Assembly: GCA_030544215.1 (NCBI GenBank) | Contig: JARZZO010000002.1 | Span: 25,853,395 to 25,917,394, forward strand | Direction: 5' to 3' | Source: Zantedeschia hybrid cultivar | Lineage: Eukaryota > Streptophyta > Magnoliopsida > Alismatales > Araceae | Length of the DNA stretch: 64,000 nt | Part shown: positions 12,570-24,615 of the stretch, piece after piece | Numbering within the stretch: position 1 is the first letter of the stretch | Layout of the letters: the number at the start of each line of letters is the position of its first letter | Translations under genes and position numbers: made by a program | The notes under the pieces: model-generated | Seen by the model: only the letters and a program-made list of their open reading frames with translations | The model's database searches: none | What the model was told of the DNA's origin: nothing

Positions 12570-13557
12570 CAGGATTGTAAATGAACCAGTACAGGTGAGT
12601 GGCTATTGCTCGAACCCAACTCGTTTATTAAATAAAAGATCAGAGTTTGAATAAGATTTTAAGTTCGATTTATAAACGAGTCAAGTCCAAATACTAATGT
12701 ACACGGCTCATTTAAGTTCATGAACAGCTCGATTAATATTTTAAATTATAAAAGATGTACAAAATAAAAATTTTAAATACTTTTAAAACATTTCAAATAC
12801 AACCGGCTGGGTGAATGGATGGTTGGTTAGTCACTGTGTTAGAAGTCTAGTCCAGTATTTCAGCTTCAAAAAAGCGAAAACCCAGCACCCTCTTTAAAGG
12901 TCACCCACCAATGCCTTGCGACGCTCACTGGAGGAGCCTTCAAAACGGGAGTTCCTATCTTAGTCTGGTAATGTTTGCACTGAGAGTGTCATTTGTTCAC
13001 CGTTCAAGTACAGTGGATAAATAAAAAAAATTATTTTTGATTTTTTTAGGTGTATCTCAGTACAGGTCGATCTTTAATCATACAACTTAAAAAATCTAAA
13101 AATCAAAAATCATTATTAGGTTTGATCTATTAAAGATATTTTTTTATTATTCATTAGAACTAAGATTTTTTATATTTTAAATTGTCTGATCGAAAATCGG
13201 CCTGTACAGACATATAGAAGACTTGGGGGCCTACCTAAAAAGTTTAAAAATAATTTTTTATTTATTTATCTATTATACTAAAGACGGTGCAAGTGACACT
13301 CTCAATGCAGCAAACATTACTCATCCTGTGCATTATGGGCTTGTAGACTTGTGAAGGCAGCCAATCTGAATGGAAGCCCACACATGGGCCGTTTGTTTTT
13401 TGAGCCTTGAACTCAGCTCGAGTTCGTCGAGTATTTAAACAAGTCGAGTTCGAATGACCATTTTAAATACTCAAACGAGTTTGATCTTAACTAAAAATGA
13501 TCGAGTCGAGTTTGAGCAAGGTGAAACTCAACTAGACTCAGTTCATTTACACCCGTA
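12570..13557. mobile_element. hAT-like non-autonomous element
   Basis: Ends are inverted: left CAGGATTGTAAATGAAC, right (reverse complement) TACGGGTGTAAATGAAC. Flanks give an 8-bp near-duplication (CTTAAACT / CCTAAACT), and a longer shared word TAAACTCAGG lies across both borders. The interior is rich in GCTCGA/CTCGAGTTCG words, common in plant hAT-related repeats. A smaller MITE is nested at 12968-13320. The right portion (from 13415) is the start of the large repeated segment. Confidence 0.6.
12968..13320. mobile_element. MITE, copy 1 of a local family
   Basis: Terminal inverted repeats: left GTAATGTTTGC.ACTGAGAGTG, right (reverse complement) GTAATGTTTGCTGCATTGAG. The interior is an imperfect palindrome with GTACAGGTCGATCT on one side and ATCGGCCTGTACAG on the other around an A/T-rich centre containing ATTAAAGATA. 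Related elements lie at 18381-18696, 19098-19445 and 24303-24615. Confidence 0.7.
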
Positions 13558-13569
13558 CCTAAACTCAGG

Positions 13570-15420
13570 ACAGTTTTATATCTATATTCTTCAATTCATC
13601 AAAATTGATGGAATCTTTATGGCACATTTGATTGAAGTTCATGACATTTTAACAAAAAAAAAAGTAAAAAATTAACTTATACGTTAGTTATACTGGTGAC
13701 ATGAAAAAACCCGTTTAAATATGGTAGAGCCATTGCCAATGACCTCACGTATTCTACATTTCTGGACACGAAACCCCACAAGGATTACGACCATGTGATT
13801 GGGCCTAGCGATGAAAAAGATAGCCTAACGGTGAGGATAGCAAGTATATTATATGTTTAGTCTTAAAATAAAAAATATATTCTTAACTTATTATTATCCT
13901 TACATACCTACATCTTTATCCTTATCATCAAAAGCTAATGGAAGTGAAAACATAAAAGTTAAATTATCAAACAATATATACTTCTAAAATTTTTTACATA
14001 ATACCATTGAATTATAAAATTCCCATATATGCATGAAATGCGATTATCATAAAATAAATATCAAAACAATTACTTCTAACTTAAAATTTATTATGTGAAT
14101 GAACATAAATCAGAACGAAGTCAAACTTATAAAGGAAATAAATTAACAAGTTTACTAACTATACGTAAAAGAAAATATAGAAAGTAAGCACTATGTCATA
14201 TATAAGTATATATTAATGTGCCTATCTTAACTTTCGATTTGTCAATTTTTTTTAAAGATTTTATGCTTTTATAAATATGTTACATTGTAATATTATAATA
14301 TGAAATTTAAACTATATTTTTAGAATATAGAATATGATAATATAAAATATAAAAAGACGAGTAATCATATTACATAATATGGAAACAGTTGTTTCTTTTA
14401 TCCTTATCTTTATTCTTAAATTTATATGTTCATGTGTCCTATAAGTCAGGAATAGGGATAGGTATTTCCCGTTATCCTTTTTCGTTTTCATCTCTAACTG
14501 GGCCTTTAAGGCTGGCTTGGGTGCCTAGTAGCGAAGCTGTCCGTTTCGGAGGGCACGCTTTTGGCCCACAAGCCAGTGGTTTTGAACCCTTTTCTTTAGT
14601 TACTTTTTAGTTTTTATAATTTTTATAAATTATTTTTATTTTTTAAAACATCGCACAGTATTTAGATAATGTTTAAAAAATTCTTCCAAATAATTTTTTT
14701 AGGAAAAGTTGAGGGGCTTTTTAAGGATATTTTAAATAATTGTAGATATTAATAAAGAATAGAAAGATTCAAGGTGCTTATAAAAAATATTAGATGATTA
14801 TCAGAACTGAAAAATAAAAATCTCATTTCTTTATTTGGAATTTCTAGTGCTTGATTGTAATGAAATGGCTGAGCTAATGTACAAATATGTGTATACATGA
14901 AATGTTAAAAATATTTTCAGCTGCGGTCAACTAATATATGCAATATTCTAAAGCATCGACCATACGATCATTTGCTACAATCTTGAATATTCAGTTAATC
15001 GGGGTACTCACTGTTAAAAAACATAATTAAATGAGACCATGGTTTGTTATCGTGTCTAAGCGACCACAGAATGATCCTCTCATTGCTAATGCAATCAATG
15101 AGTAATACTAGCTGCACACCCGGAGATAAGCTCATGATCCTAATTTAATCCAACAATGGCTTAGATGGTGTAAGGGTATCTTTTTCATTGTTTTAACCGT
15201 TTAATTAAATATACAATAATATGGATAATAAGTTGGAATTCAGTTGTCTTTTCCGTCTAATCTTTGATTGAAGAATTAAAAAAAGAATTAAAAAAAATGC
15301 AGCCGTGTCCCAGGCGTTCCGTAATGATGCACTTGAAAAGTCATAACTGAATTCCCGATCATATGCGGCATCAAATCTGTAATAGATCCATTAATGAGAT
15401 GAGTAGGAAATAAAAGAATC
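13570..15420. other. AT-rich stretch without recognised genes
   Basis: Only short chance open frames are seen. A patch of balanced composition at 14490-14590 encodes nothing I recognise. The same sequence recurs in copy B (53180-55030). Confidence 0.6.
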
Positions 15421-15458
15421 AAGTCATATTGTTCTCTGTTGGTGTTGTGGGCGTCTTA

Positions 15459-15469
15459 GTCCGAGATCG
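15459..15469 (+). promoter_or_regulatory. snRNA upstream sequence element (USE), copy A
   Basis: GTCCGAGATCG matches the plant USE consensus RTCCCACATCG at 9 of 11 positions and lies about 70 bp before the U2 start. Its distance to the TATA box, about 33 bp, is the RNA polymerase II-type spacing of plant U2 genes. Confidence 0.7.
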
Positions 15470-15500
15470 ACAGATACGTGCGCGGAGAAGCCAAGTGCAG

Positions 15501-15508
15501 AAATAAAA
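15501..15508 (+). promoter_or_regulatory. TATA-like box of U2 gene, copy A
   Basis: AAATAAAA centred about 31 bp before the U2 transcript start. Same position and sequence in copy B. Confidence 0.6.
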
Positions 15509-15535
15509 GAAGACCCCAGCGCCGCTTTGGAACTC

Positions 15536-15734
15536 ATACCTTTCTCGGCCTTTTGGCTAAGATCAAGTGTAGTATCTGTTCTTATCAGTTTAATATCTGA
15601 TACGTGGGCCATCGGCCCACATGATATTAAATTAATTTGTTTTGGGGGAGGCCCATACACAGTGGCTTGCCACTGGGGATCTCGCGCGTCGCCCTTGCGT
15701 TGCACTACTGCTTGGGCCCGGCGCACCCCTACCA
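15536..15734 (+). ncRNA. U2: U2 spliceosomal snRNA, copy A
   Basis: The 199-nt sequence begins ATACCTTTCTCGGCCTTTTGG and keeps the branch-site recognition block GTGTAGTATCTG, stem-loop II (GTGGGCCATCGGCCCAC), stem-loop III (CAGTGGCTTGCCACTG) and the terminal GGCGCACCCC. U2 snRNA pairs with the intron branch site in the spliceosome. Odd points: the Sm site reads AATTTGTTTTG, with a G inside the U run, and the 3' box lacks one G compared with copy B (AATGTAA instead of AGTGTAA), which could impair 3'-end formation. The body is otherwise close to plant U2, so it may be functional or a recent pseudogene. Confidence 0.9.
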
Positions 15735-16039
15735 ATTCGAAATGTAAATGGTTGGCCCATTGTAATCTTATTTTACCTTCATCACAGTTTTCCCTTGCCT
15801 TCCTTATCACATCTAAACCCGCATCAGGCATATTTTTTTATCTAAACCAGTGTAAACTCTTAGAATTTGAAGAGACAGTGGAAGGAAAGGGAGAAGATTG
15901 TGAGAAGGTATGTCTAAGTACGTACATAGGTGCCAACTATGATAAGGAAGGCACAGTAAGGTTGAGTACATGCAAGCACTGTACATGGCAATTTCTACAC
16001 AGGTGCCTATGGCAAGCAAACTCAATGCACCAAAAATCT

Positions 16040-16370
16040 ATGGAGAGCAGAAACGGAAAGCAAGAAGGATGAGCCTTTGCAAATGAACCGGCAAATATTT
16101 AATCTTTCAAGGGGACATGTGACAAATGAAGTGTCTACTTATGAACATGATCACGAATAAAATGGCAATCAACTTCTTATGAGTATGCTCCGTATACTCA
16201 TAGGAGACATTATTATCAACGATTTGGATGGAATTTTTTGTTATCCTAAGATAAAGGGGTGGGGTCAAGACGAACACCCATGTCATGAAGTAGCCAATTC
16301 AACCAAATCAATTCAGCAATAACACGTGTCATGACTTGATATTCTGCTTCGGTAGTTTATTGAATTTCTT
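16040..16370 (-). pseudogene. copia RNase H relic (copy A)
   Basis: On the minus strand the translation reads TEAEYQVMTRVIAELIWLNW followed by LLHDMGVRLD, the copia RNase H motif (STAEAEY.A...E..WL..LL..LG), then EVDCHFIRDHVHK and LSHVPLKD, the family C-terminus, with in-frame stops. Copy B keeps only the first part (55574-55640), so most of the relic was lost there or the copies diverged by deletion. Confidence 0.8.
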
Positions 16371-18380
16371 TTTCTTTGTAATTACAGTGCAGTAAGGTTA
16401 AAAAAATAACTTTTTTAAAAAAAAATCTTGTAACTCCTTAACCGATCCGATCCGACCGTACATCTTCTTTTGGCTCGTCTGATCCAAGATCGAATTGTAC
16501 AATCGGGTCGGACGTCATGGGAATTCAAAAAAGTTAACCTTGCCTCCGGCGGTGCAACAATATATTATCTTGCAAACAATTACAAGTATATTTGTCTCTT
16601 ATCCGTATTTGCATCTGATCTAACCGAATATGGATACATATTTTCATTCGTTTTAAATATGGATACGAACATGGTCATTCTAAAATATTCTTATGTATAA
16701 TTTTAAAAGATCCGTATTTTAATATAAATTATTCATATGTATGTAATCGTTATAAAACAAGGAAAATCATATGGCTAACATGATTGTTGTTCTTGAAAAT
16801 TTGATCACGCATTAAAAAATTTATCTTTTTAAGGTCAATTTTTCTTTTTTATGAACTTTTACTATGTAGGATTTATATACGTATTCGTTTATTACAAATA
16901 TAAATATTAATTCTACGATCCTATGATTATTCATATTCACATATAAAACATGAAAATAAATATAGATATGCATATATCCTGTCCGTATTTACTCCGTTTA
17001 TATCCCTAAAAAGCATTTACTCGGGCTGGGCTGGGCTGAGCTTGAGCCAGGTCAAACACGAATATGGGCCGTGTCGGGCTGGCCAAACCTCGGCACTTGC
17101 CAGAAACTGCAGCCCTGTGGCTAACAGCACGGGAGCCCAGCAAAAATAAAGAAATAAAGCATAAAGTTTAAGTAGGTTTGGCATTCAAACTATATGATAG
17201 CTCAAATCATGTGAAGGTATGATCTGTTGATTGCAGCTATGCCACTGTAACAAGTATCATTACTCTTTGCCAAAGCATCAGCTCAAAGGCCCCTCGACCC
17301 ACTTCTCTACTCAAATCTTGTACTGCTGACATATACTTCATATTCGGAAGGTATCTTAAATTTTAGAATGATAGAAAGAATTTTCTCCGGCACCGGTAGA
17401 GTTATTCAACTGGAGGGGGGAGGGGCCTAAGAGAAGGGGGGTGTCAACAACTCAGGACAGGGTTTCGACACCCCAGGTGAAACCAGAAACGGGACGTGTA
17501 TGGTGTCGACACCTTAGCTATCTCAATATACCTTGAATCATCCTTAAAAAGATCCCTTAATAAGTTGTTTAGGAACACTTTTATCTTTTACATGGTCTTG
17601 CACTAAAAAAATATTCTATTTAAAATTTTATCCTAATTTCTAAAACTCCTACAAATCCTCTTTTAACATGTTTGGCAATGTTAATATAATTTTCAAAAAA
17701 AGTGTAACCTTGTTGGCCATGCCCAACATTCCCCAATTCATCTCCAAAAACCGTCGTCTGCACCTTCTCAATCCGTTATCTGCTGGGGCTTTTCAGGGTG
17801 ATGGGTGGAGAGAAGTCTTGGCATTAGGACCTATGCATGTGTTATTGGATTTGGCAAAGACACACTGCGAAGAGGGGACTGAGGGGTGGATGGGGCAGGA
17901 GAGGAGGAAGAGAAGTGGTTGGAACGTAGGAGAAGAGGTGCATGAGGCCAACCCATGACGTGGACGGTTTCCTCTCTTAAAATTAAAATAAGGTAAAAGG
18001 TGCTCTTCTCTTTGGAAAGTTTTGCGAAGAGTTAAACCACTTCCTAAAAGATAGGAAAGTTGGTACCAAACGGGGTTTAGTGGTCATTTGTTCCTCAAAA
18101 TAAAATTTGAAAAAAAAAACACTCAGAAAACCTAACCAAACACCCCAAAAGAAAGACTTATTACGGAGGGTTCAGGAACTTTTAAGAGATTGCAGAGGTT
18201 TATAAAAAAGATTAAAAGATTATAGATATCAAGAAGTAAAAATCCTTAAATTTTATAGGGTATGATTTTAAAAGCAGACCCAAGTCTCCACGATTTAATT
18301 TCACCGTGTCTCACGATAATAAACATTGTAGACAACCAATGAACAACCTACAAGGCAAAAATAGAAAGAGTAACACTTTC
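16371..18380. other. Intergenic DNA without recognised genes
   Basis: AT-rich with repeated GATCCGATCCG-like words near 16440-16500 and a GGGCTGGGCTGAGC patch at 17025-17045, which resembles hAT-type repeat text but has no clear ends. Repeated in copy B at 55640-57700. Confidence 0.5.
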
Positions 18381-18696
18381 TGCAATTGCCCCCTGTGATG
18401 TGTCACGGGGCACTGCACCAAATATAAAAGAAAAAATCATTTTTTTAAAAACTTTTAGGTCGGGTGCTATATTTCCACCTATCTGTACAGGCTAATCTCC
18501 GAGATCAAAGGACCTAAACTGAAAAATTGAGTCTCAATAAATAACGAAAAAATATCCTTAGTGAACCGAGCCTCATTAATTTCTTAGAATTTTAGATCAT
18601 CCTATCAAAGAACAGCTTATACGAACAGGTAGATAAGTAATATCTAACCTTAAAAGAGTTTAAAAAAAAAAAAATTATTTGTCAGGGGTATTGCAA
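18381..18696. mobile_element. MITE, copy 2 of the local family
   Basis: Begins TGCAATTGCCCCCTG and ends (reverse complement) TGCAATACCCCTGAC. It contains the family core: TGTACAGGCTAATCTCCGAG and, further on, TTATACGAACAG, around ATAACGAAAAAATATCC. Its counterpart in copy B is about 57685-58004. Confidence 0.55.
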
Positions 18697-19097
18697 TAAA
18701 GATTACTCAAACAGACATCAATGGGCCAGATCTTAGCTTACTTAACTTAGCCCAATCCAATCTAAATTTTTTGAGCCAACTAAGGGTTAAGGCTTGGCTA
18801 CTTTAAATGAGGAAAGACTTGCTGCAATGCAAATTCATATGTATTACAATGCCTGCGAAGCAGTAAGTCTTTTTTGGTTCTGGAAAAAGCTTGTCAAACC
18901 AGAGGATCATCTTGGTTCGGCTATGTATTGTCTAATCAAAAGATTGAACGATTAAAAGAAATCAAAGAAAAAGAGAATCGTGGGAGCATGTGATCCAACC
19001 AGTGTAACGCTGTTGGACTACTGGCACCCATGGTTGTTCGGCAGCTGGCCTCTGTTCTAATTTCTAATTAATAGGAGAAGAGAACATGATTATGCCA

Positions 19098-19445
19098 GGA
19101 GTAACATTTGCTGTACTGATCTCAGTGGAGTGGGTTAATTTTTTATTTAGAATTTTTTTTCTAAGTTGGCTCCGAAGTGTCTTACATGTCTATCAAGCCA
19201 ATCTCTGGTCGGACGATCTAAAAAAATATGAAAAAATAAAAATTGTTATTGGGCTCAACCTATTAAAGGTATTTTTACTGTTCATTGGGGCTTGATTTTG
19301 ATTTTTCAGATTTTTTCGGTGGAGATCGACCTGTACAGAGGTATAGGGCACCTCTGCGCTGATCTTTAAAAAAATGTAAAAATAAAAGAAATTACGTCAC
19401 TGTACTGAACCTCAGTGCAGCACTGGGGGTCAATACTGCAATTTG
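19098..19445. mobile_element. MITE, copy 3 of the local family
   Basis: Left end ACATTTGCTGTACTGA..CTCAGTG, right end (reverse complement) CAGTGCTGCACTGAGGTTCAGT-like text. The palindromic core has GTCGGACGATCTAAAAAAAT and ATTAAAGGTATTTTTACTG, then GGAGATCGACCTGTACAG. Counterpart at 58408-58755. Any open frame across it is incidental. Confidence 0.65.
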
Positions 19446-20829
19446 TTGCTTTTAGCCAGCAGTGGCACTTACTGGACTATGTCAAACTTTGATGGATGAT
19501 CTTTCCCCCTTGATGTTTAAGATGACCTGGTGTTGAGGATTCTCTTCCTTGAAAGGTAACAACTGCACTTAAATTTTTCTTATAATCACAAAAACAACTG
19601 CTCTCACAAAAGCCACAATGATTTATATTTTCAAAAGTCATACGGCAGGAGATAATTCTTTCATTTTATAATCAGCAAAATTCCATGATTTTTAAGGTCA
19701 GAAAGCATTTTGTTAGAGTGCTTGTAAAATGTATGAAAATAAAATAAGAGAATACCCAGACCTTCTGAATTTGGTTTACAATGACTTTTTCCTAAAAATG
19801 AAAACAAACGAATAGGCTTCTGCATGGGCGGGCAAAGACCTGACAGAATTTTATTTGGTTTTTTTGTGTTTAGTTCCTCTAAACTATTTATTTTAGGAAA
19901 AACTCCATGTAAATCCTACATTTAGTGAAAGCTCCTTATAATCTCATTTTTATTTGGAAAACACCCTCAAAAATTCAAACAAATCTGTGAACATTTTGAA
20001 ATATTTTGAAAAACTCCCTCAAAAGGAATCATTTTCAGAAAAAAAAAGTTAAACTACAAGGCAGTTTCTACTAAATATAGAGGTTATAAGAAGTTTTCCC
20101 AAATTAAGTAGATTAGAGGGACTAAAAACTAAATCTAATTTTATTTTACATTTTTTTACATTGAACTAAATATTTGAGAATCTCATAAACTGAAACATTT
20201 TTTTAGTTTGTACTATTTTACATTGGAATAAACAATGATATAATATTACTTTGAAATCGCATATATATTTTACACGGCGAAATGACACGGCTACCTCTTG
20301 GTTGTTTTCCTTTCTGTTATTTTCCTTTTTTTGATAAGAACTTTGCATTCAGGTTGGATTTTAAAATCTTTATCCTCTGTAACTGATGTGCAACCACCAT
20401 TGGGCGGTGTCCCCCTCCAGATTTTTAATAAAGTTTAACCCGGGGATGTTAAATTCAGGTTTAATATTAAGTATTCCTCTAATATTAAAAGAGGTGAAAT
20501 GATATAAATGGGGTAGCAACAGCTTATTTCTAACGTTTAAGCATTCGTTAAATCGTACGTGCTTGCACTCTAAGGAGTATGCCCTTTTCTTATGTTTATA
20601 AGGTAAGTTTTCCTATAAAAAGGTCGCAAGTTTTCATTTGAGTAAACATGGGAAACAAAGCTCTAGCTTCAACCTTCTGAGTCTCTCTTGCTTCCGTGAT
20701 CCCTCATTTGGCTCCGAATGATGAGTTTAGCTCCTATTCTAGTGATAAATTTAAAAAAAAAAATTTAAATTTATTTTTTTTAAAATCAAGAATTTTATTT
20801 TCACTTCACTTTTTGAAATATCAAACATA

Positions 20830-21065
20830 CACTAAAAAGTATAAAATGCAAACTCAGCCGATTCCGAGTCAAATTGGGCGATTCAACTTAGAATCAACTA
20901 TGGGAGAATCGGCCATTTTCCCTCCAATTTAGTGAGAATCGACCGGAATCGACTAAGATCAGAATCAACCGATCTTGGCCGGTTCTTAGTGATAAGATAT
21001 CAACTGATTCCGGTCGATCTGATCCGGATCAGATCGAGATCGCCAGGATCCGGTCCGGACCCGAC
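20830..21065. repeat. Repeat rich in GATCCGG / GAATCGA words
   Basis: Short related words (GAATCGACC, CCGATCTTGG, GATCCGGATCAGATC) recur in both orientations. It looks like the end of a degraded DNA transposon, but borders are unclear. Copy B counterpart at 60140-60377. Confidence 0.4.
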
Positions 21066-22469
21066 CTGGTCCGAAATTCTATGCTAAGAAGACTCCCTTG
21101 TTCCAGTACTGGGCGGAATGTAGCAGCAGATCTGAAGGGACCATCAGGGATGATGGGCCACCATCTGCCCTCCCACAAATTCTTAGCTCCTCTTCATACT
21201 AGAAATCTCTATGGCAGCCATAGAACAGCCAATGTGTGTTCATATGGGCAGCAAGAAGGTAACAACTGTGGAGGTGCAAGGACAGAAGTAGAGAGGAATT
21301 TTCTTAGCGGCGTTAATAATGTCACCAAGGGAGAACGTTGGAGAGGACATGTTGGGTTTTCTGCCTTTAATGATCGTATTCCAACAAAGCCGGATTATGT
21401 AAATTAAGAAGCCGTTTGACACACAACTTATGGTCCAGCCATTTACTTATCTCTGCTTGAATGAAACGTGATAAGACCTCAGAGTAACACATGCAGTAAT
21501 TTGACCGACCTTTTGTGTTCAAAATTAATCTTGGGCCCTGGGCCTAACCGGGCCCAAAGTTAATCTCAGGCAGGATCAAACTGGACTGTGCTGTATTAGG
21601 GTTCCAGGGACTGGACTTACTAGCGTAAGACTTGTTACAATGCTGGCCAACAGCAATATGTTCAGCTTAAAGATTCAAGGAGGTTGATCTAACGGATAAA
21701 AATTCGAAAAAAAATGAGACATAAAGGATCATCCACTTTTTTAAAAATTTGGTAACCATCTATGGCCCCCTTAGAGTTGCAACCCCCACCTTGCATGGGT
21801 TTAAAAAAAAAAAAAAACAAACTGTCCGATCAGCTGTTGGCCCACAATGCACACATTGCATCAAGTATCACTCTAGTAAGTCCGGTCCTTGAAATTCTAA
21901 AATAGTAAGGGCATGTTTGGCAAAACTTCCACTTGAAAGTCACTTTTGACTTTAGCTTCTAATGTAAAATGACTTGAGAGAGAGAGATTATATTTAATTT
22001 TGATTTGTTAGAAAAATCAACTCTTTCATAACAACCTCAACTTTTATCTAAGCTTGGAATCTTTACCTTGTATCTTTTGGTTGGGAGTCAAAACACAAGT
22101 AAAATACTATATAAAATGGCTTCCAAGATCTAGGTGTTTTCACAAAAAATAACTAAATAGAAGCGCAAAAGTGCTTTCAAATAGAAGTTATGCCAAACAC
22201 GGCCTAAGTCTAGTCCAATCTGACCTGAGATTGATTTTGGGCCCAGTTTAGCGGACCATAGGCCCAAGATTAGCTTTGAACGATCAAGAGTTTTATTTGT
22301 TGTAATGCTTGCATTGTAGCATCAACTTTGATCGGACAATTGCTATTGTGTCAAGTGTCTCTTTTTGTTTTTGTTTTTTTTTTCCAAAAATCCAAGGGAA
22401 GGGGGAAACCCTAAGGAAGTCATCTGATCGAATGGTTCAAAAATTCTAAAAAAATAAAAGATAGATATC

Positions 22470-22505
<36 letters not shown>

Positions 22506-22900
22506 ATTTTAATCCGTCCAATATGTAATGGATTAAGATTGATTCCCTCCCTCTAGGTTTTGAGAAAAAAAATATATATATACTTACTACAGTAGCCATC
22601 CGTTGAAAATTGATTAGATGCCGGCATGTTTGCATTGCAGGAAGTAAAACTCATTTATTAGTTACTTTACTGCAGCAAGTATGGCTCTACTGTGTTTTTT
22701 CTTTTTACGGGCTTTAACCATGTCATTGATGGGATTGGTCTAGCCTGGTCTATTAACACTCTGACAAAAGAAAAATAACCCAGTTGATAGGGGACGGGAA
22801 GTAGGATTAGTGGGAAGAGTGATGCTTGTTGCACCGCTATTGGTTCAAAAAATATGTTTTAGATTGAGCCCCTCAATTCTATTTTTCCATCAGGAGAGTT
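21066..22900. other. Intergenic DNA with a variable (AT)n run
   Basis: No gene recognised. A TA/AT dinucleotide run lies at about 22470-22503; its copy B counterpart (about 61784-61801) is roughly half as long, as expected for a microsatellite. Short open frames here show no family similarity. Confidence 0.6.
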
Positions 22901-22904
22901 CACA

Positions 22905-23885
22905 TGGGGCTATCTCCCCATTAAATGCATCTCAACGTTGTCCACAATTAAATGCATATGAGGGGAGGGGTTGGATTCAAAGAAATATAAAAAAATTTAC
23001 CCACTCTTAAGGGTACGATGCTCTAGAAAGTAATCCAAAGCATCTAGTTCTAAAAATTTCTATGAAGCATCCAAATGTTGTCCAGAGCATCATGGACAAC
23101 GTCTAGATGCTATGGAGAAGTTTTCAAAGTATAGTTTTACTTGTTGGATTGCAGCAAATTGACATGGAATGGGCCTCTTAGTCCCATTCTGTCATCTAGA
23201 GCGCGCATATGGAGTTGCCCCCCTGCATAAATGCATCATGACGTCAATCAAAAAATAAAAATAAAAAAATATGCCCACGGACTATGCTCCTCAAGCGCAT
23301 CGTAAGGCACTAAAGAGCATCCTACCGTTCTCCAACATATTAGGGTGGTCTCTAGTGCATGAGTCTTCGGTGCATGAGTGCACTGGACTCATGCACTGGA
23401 GACCTGATGGGCTCGGGAGTGCCAGGATGCTCTCAAACGCCTCAAGATGCGTCCTAAAGTGCTCGACGGCATCTTGGCGCTCTCGAGCGCATCAAGTCAC
23501 TCTCCAGTGCATGAGTAGAATGTACACTCACATGCTACAGAGCGTCCTAATGCACTCGAGAGCGCCAAGATGCTGTCGAGTGCCTCAGGATGCGTTTGAG
23601 ATCACATACTGGCGGGGGGAAAAAAAAATTAGACTGATGTCAGGACGCATTTATGGAGAAGACAACCTCATGTGCGCACTCCAAATGGCAGAATGAGGCT
23701 GAGAGACCCATTCTACGTCAACTTGTTGTAGTACTCTTTCAAAGTATCGTACTCTCGAGAGCATGATTAATCAAACTCTCAAGAACACAATCCATGTTCT
23801 AGAAAAAGCAATTTGGCAGGCAAGTTTTTTACTTTTTTATTTTAAATCCAATCCTCTTATATATGCTGATGTGCATATGACGTCA
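22905..23885. mobile_element. Fold-back element with long inverted repeats, copy A
   Basis: The two halves are imperfect reverse complements. AATTGACATGGAATGGGCCT at 23157 pairs with the complement of sequence ending near 23725. The block from ATCTAGAGCGCGCATATGGAG through CCTGCATAAATGCAT (23195-23234) pairs with 23645-23690. GAGGGGTTGGATTCAAA (22965) pairs with text near 23840-23860. The centre holds many GAGCGCATC/GATGCGCTC-type words and small perfect hairpins such as GTTGTCCAGAGCATCATGGACAAC without its middle. No coding capacity. Counterpart at about 62200-63175. Confidence 0.7.
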
Positions 23886-24105
23886 ATGTTTAAAACCAGA
23901 AATTCGAGATCAGGTTGGATTCTTACTTATCCTAGTTTTTCTGACTTAGGTGAACCGACTCATGGGTTACTAATAAGCCAATTTAATCATATTTTTTTAA
24001 TATATGTGAGCATCGAATCGGACTGATCAATTCAACCAAGAATCCTACTAATCCGATCTGGATCCGATGATTTCCTGATTGGATCATCAAATTTTAAAAC
24101 AATGA
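23886..24105. mobile_element. Probable small MITE
   Basis: Begins ATGTTTAAAACCAGAAATTCG; its right end read in reverse complement is ATTGTTTTAAAATTTGATG. The interior has GATTCTTGGTTGAATTGATC-like text in reverse orientation, common in plant MITEs. Counterpart at 63178-63400. Confidence 0.4.
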
Positions 24106-24302
24106 TGTTACGACGCTTTTAACGGGGGAGAAAGCTCTGATGTGGGTTCTTTAGGTGACAAAGTGGTAGTGGGATAGGAAGGTTCAATCTAGCGCAAATT
24201 TTTTGCATAAGCAGCAATGCAACAACATTACTCTTAGTAAGAAAGTATTACTCTCATTGAGAATTCATCCTCTCCCAGCAGACTAGTGAATGAAAGAAGA
24301 GT

Positions 24303-24615
24303 AAACTTGCTGCACTAAGGGTTAATGAGGTGGGTGGGTTAAAGTTGTTTTAAATTTTTAAAATTTTTTACGTCGGTCTTGAGATATCTTACACGTCCGT
24401 ACAAACTAATCTCCAATCGGATGATCTATAAAATATGAAAAATCAAAATTGTTATTAAGTTCGGCCATTAAAGATTTCTTACTATTTGTTGAAATTCATT
24501 TTTTTATTTTTAAAATTTTTAGATTATTTGATCATATATATAAGATACCTTGGGGTGGACCTACAAAATTTTAAAAAAAAAATACCCTACGGCACTAACC
24601 CTTAGTACGGCACTG
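24303..24615. mobile_element. MITE, copy 4 of the local family
   Basis: Left end TTGCTGCACTAAGGGTTAATG; right end (reverse complement) GTGCCGTACTAAGGGTTAGTG. The core matches the family: ATCTCCAATCGGATGATCTA, then AAAATCAAAATTGTTATTAAG and ATTAAAGATTTCTTACT. It lies 180 bp downstream of the COMT pseudogene stop. Counterpart at 63593-63908. Confidence 0.75.

Noticed and set aside
15527..16072. Open frame of 181 codons across the U2 gene
   Set aside because: It overlaps the structured U2 snRNA and the COMT-unrelated relic downstream; chance frame.
19086..19295. Small open frame MIMPGVTFAVL...
   Set aside because: Lies within a MITE and is kept in copy B only because the whole segment is duplicated.
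23271..23696. Cys/Ser/Arg-rich open frame of 141 codons
   Set aside because: It covers the repetitive centre of the fold-back element, and the copy B version ends differently after a small deletion.
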